In this document: piece after piece, positions 24,390 through 29,009 of the stretch
Numbering within the stretch: the stretch's first letter is position 1
Layout: each line of letters starts with the position of its first letter
Assembly: GCF_937958975.1 (NCBI RefSeq)
Contig: NZ_CALGRE010000035.1
Span: 1 to 29,009, forward strand
Reading direction: 5' to 3'
Length of the DNA: 29,009 nucleotides
Source: an uncultured Eubacterium sp.
Lineage (GTDB): Bacteria; Bacillota; Clostridia; Lachnospirales; Lachnospiraceae
Translations under genes and position numbers: made by a program
Notes under the pieces: generated by a model
Seen by the model: the letters and a program-made list of their open reading frames with translations, nothing else
The model's database searches: none
Told to the model about the DNA's origin: nothing

Positions 24390-26251
24390 TTTTTTAAATC
24401 CTCTCCTAAATTACATGTATAATGCCACTCAATTGCGTCTCCGTCTTTTACATAATACTCACTACAGCTTGTATTAGAATATACCCCATTTACACAATAC
24501 TCCCATCCTGATAAATCACCGCAGGAAAATTCATATATATTATCAATTCCTTCTATATATGCACTACTTCCTGTAAATGAAGCTTCCATTAAAATATTAT
24601 CTTTTTTCAATTCCCGATTCAAAACTTCATAAACATTATCATTTTCGTAAACCGGTACCTCTCTTTTCTCAATAATCACTCCATTTTCAGGAATAAAATC
24701 TTTTACCGACTTATCCAATTTTTCCAAATTGTCAAACACCGTAGAACATTCTACCATGATTGTACAGGTTCCAACCTCACTTGATTTCGTTTCTGCTTTT
24801 TTGCACCCACTCGTTCCAATACAAATGAAAACCAGAAAAAACAATCCTAATGTTTTCATCTTCTTTTTTTTAAATAAATAATACACCATTCCCGCACCTG
24901 CCGGTAATATGACCACAAGAATCATCCAGAGAAAAGATTTATTCTTCCTATTTTGTCTGTGTTCTTCTCCCTTGCTTTCCATAGCGTTTTTCTCAATACT
25001 TACTATTTCTTCTGGCAGATTATCTGTAACAGCCACCTTATTGTCCTTGTTTTTACTTCTTTTAACTTTCCTATTTGCTGTTGAAGTTTCTATTTTTTCA
25101 CTAAATGTTTCTACATCCTTACGGTCAGTTTTTCTCTCGCTTTTATTCAATGTAGGAATTGTATTTGTTTCATTTTTTTTCTTATTCTTATTTCTTGTTT
25201 GTTTTCTGCCAACATTTTTATTTGTATTGACCTTTTCCCTGACTATCGTTCTCTTTACAATTCCATCACTCATACTGTAAAATCTATTCATTCCACAAAT
25301 ATTTCTATAATATGATGTCAATGCATACATAGCCTGCTCCGTTGCCATCTGATTCACTAAAGTATTTTCCAGATGTTTAAAGCCGCCGCCTGAATAAAAT
25401 TGAAGTAATCCATCTATTACCGTATTATCATTTTTTACAAACCGCTCATCATCAATTTCTATATTTAACTCAGACATTGCCATTAACACTTGAGACGTAC
25501 TGTTACAATTCTTTTTGCCACCTGATTTAAAACTCCCATCACTCTCCTGGAGCTTTCCCAGACAATTTAATCCACTTTGTATTGCAGCACTTACACGCTC
25601 ATTCTTTTTATCATACGGTGTCAATGCCTGAATTGCCATAGCAGTCATATCCACATCTGCATTTTTTCCCGCTATTGCCCATCCGCCATCCGGCAATTGA
25701 TTATCCAAAATAGATTGAATCAACTTATCCCTTGTTGTCTTCTTTCTATTATAACTGCTTTTTGGGTTAGGAATGCTATAATTTCCACAATCAAGCGCAA
25801 TCAAAGCATACACTACACCATTTGCTCCACTCAACTTTACATTATCCAGCTCAGCAAGAGGCTGAATCAAGTTATATCCCGCAAAATTTTCCGGCTTCTC
25901 CCCTATTGCCGTAAGCGCAATAACAACTCTTGAATACTCAGTATATTTCCTTTCAGATAAAACTCCATTACATTCTTTCAAATGCTTTTTCAAATTAGAT
26001 TTGTAGATACTTATATAATCGTCTGTTATTACTCCATATCTCGAAAGTCCCGTAACTAACCATTCCCCCCCGATGCTTCCACAAGTAGGAGATTTCACTT
26101 TATCCATCTCATAGACAGCAATTTTGTCCAAATACTTTTCTGTCTCACCTTTACTTAAAATCGTTTTCCCTTGTGCTGTAGTTATGTAAACCAGACTTAA
26201 AAGTATTAATAATACACACGTCGAAAATTTTTTATAAATATTATTCTTCAT
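24386..26251 (-). CDS. Transcobalamin/intrinsic-factor-like surface protein (alpha-barrel plus DUF4430)
   Basis: A 621-residue protein. In order: signal peptide (1-28); an alpha/alpha-barrel of the squalene-cyclase/prenyltransferase type at about 30-320, with QLPDGGWAI (185-193) and QESDGSFKSGG (235-245) repeats; a Lys-rich linker (335-435); a membrane segment (439-460) ended by KKKK; a second hydrophobic stretch with a lipobox-like TSGC (C483); and a DUF4430 domain (about 490-615) with its SGWEYCVNG...VKDGDAIEWHY signature. DUF4430 is the bacterial relative of the transcobalamin/intrinsic-factor C-terminal beta domain, and animal B12 carriers also combine an alpha6/alpha6 barrel with it. Topology puts both domains outside. 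Lying second in a B12-riboswitch operon ahead of an ECF transporter, it probably captures cobalamin. An A8 tract at 24864-24871 may instead separate two genes (see findings). Confidence 0.82.
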   Translation of the reverse strand: MKNNIYKKFSTCVLLILLSLVYITTAQGKTILSKGETEKYLDKIAVYEMDKVKSPTCGSIGGEWLVTGLSRYGVITDDYISIYKSNLKKHLKECNGVLSERKYTEYSRVVIALTAIGEKPENFAGYNLIQPLAELDNVKLSGANGVVYALIALDCGNYSIPNPKSSYNRKKTTRDKLIQSILDNQLPDGGWAIAGKNADVDMTAMAIQALTPYDKKNERVSAAIQSGLNCLGKLQESDGSFKSGGKKNCNSTSQVLMAMSELNIEIDDERFVKNDNTVIDGLLQFYSGGGFKHLENTLVNQMATEQAMYALTSYYRNICGMNRFYSMSDGIVKRTIVREKVNTNKNVGRKQTRNKNKKKNETNTIPTLNKSERKTDRKDVETFSEKIETSTANRKVKRSKNKDNKVAVTDNLPEEIVSIEKNAMESKGEEHRQNRKNKSFLWMILVVILPAGAGMVYYLFKKKKMKTLGLFFLVFICIGTSGCKKAETKSSEVGTCTIMVECSTVFDNLEKLDKSVKDFIPENGVIIEKREVPVYENDNVYEVLNRELKKDNILMEASFTGSSAYIEGIDNIYEFSCGDLSGWEYCVNGVYSNTSCSEYYVKDGDAIEWHYTCNLGEDLKN

Positions 26252-26284
26252 TAACTTATTTCCTATCCCTTATTGTATTATAAT

Positions 26285-26312
26285 ATAGGCAAGGACGGAT
26301 GCCCCTGCCTAT
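26285..26312 (-). other. Intergenic hairpin in the B12 operon
   Basis: Minus-strand stem ATAGGCAGGG / CCTTGCCTAT (one G-T pair) with an 8-base loop, lying between the two surface-protein genes. No T-run follows, so I read it as an mRNA stability or processing element that may raise the first protein over the rest. Confidence 0.5.
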
Positions 26313-26329
26313 ACTTTACAAAACCGTAT

Positions 26330-27439
26330 TTATTTCTTTATCTTAACAGATTTTTTCTTACTCCATTTTCCATAATGTCTTATACCCTTTACTTTTTTGT
26401 AAGCACGAACCTGAACATAACATCTCTGCTTTTTCTTAAATTTCTTTGTTGTTAATGAAGTTTTTTTCGTTGTTTTTACAGTTGCTTTTTTGAATTTCTT
26501 GTTAGTAGCGTATTTATATTGATATCCGGTTACACCAGACAGCTTCTTTACACGAATTTTTGCCTTATATCTTTTTACATTTTTTACACTTTTAATCGCT
26601 GCCCTTGCCACCTTAATTTTTGGCTCCGACTGCTGCAAACTGTTAATATAATCTTTTTTAGCCTTTTGCAGTGTAATCAACGCTGTATCTATCCTGTCTT
26701 GTGGCGCATTATATTCCTCTAATAAAGTAACTGCGTTTTCATAAGCAGTCTTTACCCCTGCATCTTTCATCATCTCAGCATTTTCCGAAACAACTGCTGC
26801 TTCTCTTATCAGTTCATCTTTATTTGCCAGGGTTACTTTTGGTATCCCCGTATAACTTTCTGTATCAAATCCAATATCAGCTCCATATCCATATAAGGAA
26901 AATTGCCATCTGATAACATCTCCCGGCTTTACTTCTATAGAGTCTGCTGCTGCACCCGTGTCTACATTATTGACTGTAAACATCCATCCTGACATTGTAT
27001 TATAAGAAGCTGTTCCAAGACCGCCATTTTCATAACTATTACCATCATTTACTTCATTTGTCGGCGCCTTTACCACACTTCCATCCCACATAGCCACATC
27101 CGGCATGGCTGATATCTCCTTTGGAATATTCACAATACCTGTATCCGCATTATTAATACTCTCTAAATAAAATCCATAATCACCAGCGGTGCTTGGATAA
27201 GTAATTCCTTTTAATGACATGACTTTCTCAAAAACTTTTGCTACTGTGTCACCGGATTTTACCTCTACTGTTACAGGTCTTACAAGAAATCCCTGACCAA
27301 TTGTCGTTCTCTCTACCGTTACCGTAACAGTATTTTCCGCAATACCTGCTTCTGTTGCATTGACAGGTACTAAAGCCACAGATAAAAACATTACCATGGA
27401 CATAAATACAGTCAATATTTTTTTTGTTACATGATTCAT
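26330..27439 (-). CDS. Secreted DUF4430 protein with Lys-rich Fn3-like wall domain, putative B12 binder
   Basis: A 369-residue secreted protein. Signal peptide 1-28 (ending VPVNA); DUF4430 at about 36-190 with the SGWMFTVNNV...VKPGDVIRWQFS signature; a helical FIVAR-like spacer at about 205-270; and a C-terminal Fn3-like domain (275-369) very rich in lysine (GYQYKYATNKKFKKA, VRAYKKVKG, YGKWSKKKSVKIKK). That last domain type is common on Lachnospiraceae surface proteins and probably holds the protein at the negatively charged wall. There is no LPXTG. It is the first gene after the cobalamin riboswitch, with AAGGAGG 5 bases before the ATG, and so is the most directly B12-controlled product. DUF4430 relates to the transcobalamin beta domain; B12 binding here is inferred from that and the context. 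Confidence 0.83.
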   Translation of the reverse strand: MNHVTKKILTVFMSMVMFLSVALVPVNATEAGIAENTVTVTVERTTIGQGFLVRPVTVEVKSGDTVAKVFEKVMSLKGITYPSTAGDYGFYLESINNADTGIVNIPKEISAMPDVAMWDGSVVKAPTNEVNDGNSYENGGLGTASYNTMSGWMFTVNNVDTGAAADSIEVKPGDVIRWQFSLYGYGADIGFDTESYTGIPKVTLANKDELIREAAVVSENAEMMKDAGVKTAYENAVTLLEEYNAPQDRIDTALITLQKAKKDYINSLQQSEPKIKVARAAIKSVKNVKRYKAKIRVKKLSGVTGYQYKYATNKKFKKATVKTTKKTSLTTKKFKKKQRCYVQVRAYKKVKGIRHYGKWSKKKSVKIKK

Positions 27440-27444
27440 TTTTT

Positions 27445-27469
27445 CCTCCTTCTTCGCCTTGCCTGCGAA
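27445..27469 (-). promoter_or_regulatory. Riboswitch expression platform beside the ribosome site
   Basis: Minus-strand TTCGC / GCGAA hairpin (27453-27469) abuts the AGGAGG site (27445-27450) of the first B12 gene. No T-run follows the aptamer, so control is more likely at translation than by termination. Confidence 0.5.
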
Positions 27470-27475
27470 AACCAG

Positions 27476-27640
27476 ATAACTGTGTTGACATATCCTGACT
27501 TAAGTTCACCCTACTAAAAGCGCCTTCCAGGTCTCCCCGTGACATAATGCTTTTTTCGTCCCTCTTACAGTAGAGAAAGACTGTGCCGGATTTTCACCGG
27601 ACTTCCCTTAAACTGAATTTATAATTCAGACCACAGCTAT
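27476..27640 (-). promoter_or_regulatory. Cobalamin (adenosylcobalamin-type) riboswitch
   Basis: The minus-strand leader contains the conserved cobalamin aptamer core: AAGGGAAGTCCGGTGAAAA, TCCGGCACAG, ACTGTAAGAGGG and the 3' AGTCAGGATA. P1 closes between ATAGCTGTG (27632-27640) and CACAGTTAT (27476-27484), with one G-U pair. A perfect upstream hairpin CTGAATT-ATA-AATTCAG follows P1. The aptamer begins about 12 bases after the predicted transcript start. High cobalamin should switch the operon off. This identifies the downstream ECF system as a B12 or cobinamide importer. Confidence 0.95.
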
Positions 27641-27658
27641 TGTTAAAGTTACATGCCT

Positions 27659-27687
27659 ATTCTATAACAGCCTTTTAGGCATGTCAA
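27659..27687 (-). promoter_or_regulatory. Promoter of the B12 uptake operon
   Basis: Minus-strand TTGACA (27682-27687), 17-base spacer, TAGAAT (27659-27664). It starts only two bases after the spmA stop codon. Inverted 9-bp arms ACATGCCTA / TAGGCATGT (27651-27659 and 27676-27684) flank it. Confidence 0.88.
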
Positions 27688-27689
27688 AT

Positions 27690-28301
27690 TTATTTGTCCC
27701 TATTTAACGTACATCTACACATCACCTTACAATATATTACCCCCACTAATGTGCTGAGCATTGTTGCCAGTATGGCGGGAGCTACAATTAATGCAGGATT
27801 ATCTGAGCCATATTGACTCCTATATGCAATCATGTTTACCGGTATCAATTGCAACGAAGAAATATTTATTACCAGAAACGTACACATTTCATTTGTCGAA
27901 ATATGACTGGGAATGATTCTGCCTTTTTGTGGAATTGGCTCATTGGATAGTTCTTCCATCGCTTTTAGTCCTGCCGGTGTTGCCGCCCATCCCAACCCAA
28001 GAATATTTGCTATAATGTTTGTTATAATATGCGGCCTTGCTTTATGCTCTTTTGGAATCCCGGGAAATAACCAGCTTATTACCGGTTCTAATAACTTTTC
28101 AGCCTTTTTAATTAATCCGCTTTTTTCAGCCACCTCCATAAATCCCATCCACATACTCATAATTCCGAGCATTGTAATACAGAGTTTTACTGCTTCCTCA
28201 GCTGATGAAATTGCACCGTTTCCCACCTGCTCTATATTTCCGGTAATCAAACCATATACAACCCCAATAATAATCATAAATGCCCAAATATAATTAAGCA
28301 T
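27690..28301 (-). CDS. spmA: Spore maturation protein A
   Basis: A 203-residue membrane protein of the nucleoside-recognition/Gate domain family, close in length to B. subtilis SpmA (196). Recognisable SpmA features are MLNYIWAFMIIIGVVYGLITGN at the start, MLGIMSMWMGFMEVAEKSGLI, NIIANILGLGWAATPAGLKAMEEL and the NEMCTFLVINISSLQLIPVN block. It acts with SpmB in spore core dehydration. The ribosome site is weak (AGGG, 8 bases before the ATG). spmB is missing directly downstream; instead the B12 operon promoter begins two bases after the stop. The upstream spacer (28302-28399) probably holds a sporulation promoter, but I found no convincing sigma-E or sigma-A match. Confidence 0.92.
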   Translation of the reverse strand: MLNYIWAFMIIIGVVYGLITGNIEQVGNGAISSAEEAVKLCITMLGIMSMWMGFMEVAEKSGLIKKAEKLLEPVISWLFPGIPKEHKARPHIITNIIANILGLGWAATPAGLKAMEELSNEPIPQKGRIIPSHISTNEMCTFLVINISSLQLIPVNMIAYRSQYGSDNPALIVAPAILATMLSTLVGVIYCKVMCRCTLNRDK

Positions 28302-28399
28302 ACATACTACCCTAAACAGATTTATTATTAAATAATATTCATATTTTATTTTTCTTATTACAAGAATGAGTATCTCTTACGACATAATATCCTATATAC

Positions 28400-28438
28400 A
28401 AAACACTGCATAACCTATCACAGATTATGCAGTGTTTT
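28400..28438 (-). terminator. Terminator of rsmI, stem overlapping its stop codon
   Basis: A 14-bp stem AAAACACTGCATAA / TTATGCAGTGTTTT with an 11-base loop, followed by GTATAT on the minus strand. The T-rich end is inside the stem. It starts at the last base of the stop codon. Confidence 0.7.
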
Positions 28439-28976
28439 TATTTCATTAATTCGTTATAAATATCTCTCTTAGATACTCCTCTATCCTTTGCAGCCATTTT
28501 CATTGCTTCTTTTTTATCATTTCCCTGATTTATATAATAATCTACATGTTGAGCAATACTCATATTCTCCCACTTACTTCTTTTTTCAAGTTCGATTGTC
28601 TGTTCATCTTTCCCTGCAATAACCAGTACGAACTCTCCCTTTATCTCTGAATTGGAATATTTCTCTAAGGCCTTGTTAAATGTAGTCTGAAACGCTTCCT
28701 CGTATCTCTTTGTCAACTCCCTGCATATGGTTAACTCCCTATCTCCTAAAACATTCATCAGTTCTTTAATGTCTTCGTCAATCTATGAGGAGCTTCATAA
28801 ATAATAATCGTCCTTGTCTCATCTTTAAGACTCTCTAAGACCCTTGCCTTTTCTTTTTTATCTTTTGGCAGAAATGCTTCAAAGCAAAATCTTCTGGTTT
28901 TCTGTCCTGACATAGTAAGCGCTGTTATACAGGCTGCTGCACCGGGAAGTGACGTAACCTCTATTCCTGCCTGATA
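28438..28976 (-). CDS. rsmI: 16S rRNA (cytidine1402-2'-O)-methyltransferase, 5'-truncated and frameshifted
   Basis: The C-terminal two thirds of RsmI, which 2'-O-methylates C1402 of 16S rRNA using SAM. The upstream piece (28758-28976) reads YQAGIEVTSLPGAAACITALTMSG, then RFCFEAFLPKDKK and TIIIYEAPHRL, the RsmI signatures. The second piece (28438-28758) reads VLGDRELTICRELTKRYEE and ends with the usual RsmI C-terminal helix region (KKEAMKMAAKDRGVSKRDIYNELMK). The two frames are offset: LTKTLKN is followed by TGA, whereas one extra A in the TTAAAGAAC stretch near 28765-28773 would restore LTKTLKELMNVLG. A single-base deletion is therefore evident, most likely a contig-end assembly error. The N-terminal third is missing because the contig runs into adapter at 28977. 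The apparent start MLFRS upstream is encoded by adapter, not by the organism. Confidence 0.9.
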
Positions 28977-29009
28977 AGATCGGAAGAGCACACGTCAGAA
29001 CTCCAGTCA
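28977..29009. other. Illumina TruSeq adapter contamination at contig end
   Basis: The last 33 bases begin AGATCGGAAGAGCACACGTC and match the standard TruSeq read-1 adapter throughout, with one mismatch (A for T at 28997). They are not genomic. The true sequence ends at 28976. Confidence 0.98.

Noticed and set aside
27249..27545. Leftward frame through the riboswitch
   Set aside because: It reads across the cobalamin aptamer and the start of the DUF4430 gene in another frame.
28302..28399. Sporulation (sigma-E or sigma-G) promoter before spmA
   Set aside because: Expected biologically, but I could not find a match good enough to place coordinates.
28977..28991. MLFRS as the genuine start of RsmI
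   Set aside because: These residues are encoded by Illumina adapter.

Overview
The window is AT-rich DNA with nearly all genes on the minus strand. Spore maturation genes (spmA, spmB), Gram-positive-type ribosome binding sites (AGGAGG), a Lys-rich Fn3-like surface domain and many free-standing terminators point to an anaerobic, spore-forming-lineage Clostridia, most likely a Lachnospiraceae gut commensal. This is inferred from style and gene content, not from a marker gene. The right end is a true contig end: the last 33 bases are Illumina adapter. Most coordinates below run against the direction of transcription.

Region 1 (1-2500): the left edge holds a strong promoter and what looks like the 5' part of a T-box leader reading out of the window. 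Next to it lie two unrecognised genes for a membrane-anchored and a secreted protein.

Region 2 (2450-15624): a sugar-type PTS plus glycyl-radical locus. manA and a PRD/BglG-type activator come first, then IIA, IIC, IIB, HPr, EI and a Cof-type HAD phosphatase from their own promoter, then a DeoR repressor, then the glycyl radical enzyme PflD, its activase PflC and an FSA-type aldolase from a third promoter with a tandem operator. The gene set matches the E. coli ptsA-fsaB / frw-pflDC locus. PflD there has been reported to open the ring of 1,5-anhydrohexitol 6-phosphates, with FsaB splitting the product. The likely job is uptake and phosphorylation of an anhydrohexitol or related polyol by the PTS, radical ring opening or dehydration, and aldol cleavage to glyceraldehyde 3-phosphate plus hydroxyacetone.

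Region 3 (15625-19138): a membrane-anchored DUF885 metallopeptidase-like gene (the only rightward gene), a small XRE regulator and a 1-phosphofructokinase.

Region 4 (19186-28301): spmB, a CPA2 Na+/H+ antiporter, and a cobalamin-riboswitch operon lying between spmB and spmA. The operon encodes two extracellular proteins that resemble the two halves of animal intrinsic factor/transcobalamin (an alpha/alpha-barrel and DUF4430 beta domains), followed by a complete dedicated ECF transporter (T, fused A-A', S). I read this as a Gram-positive vitamin B12 capture and import system and consider it the most interesting content. An A8 tract in the barrel gene appears to decide whether the barrel and the DUF4430 lipoprotein are one protein or two.

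Region 5 (28302-29009): a 5'-truncated, frameshifted rsmI running into adapter sequence.
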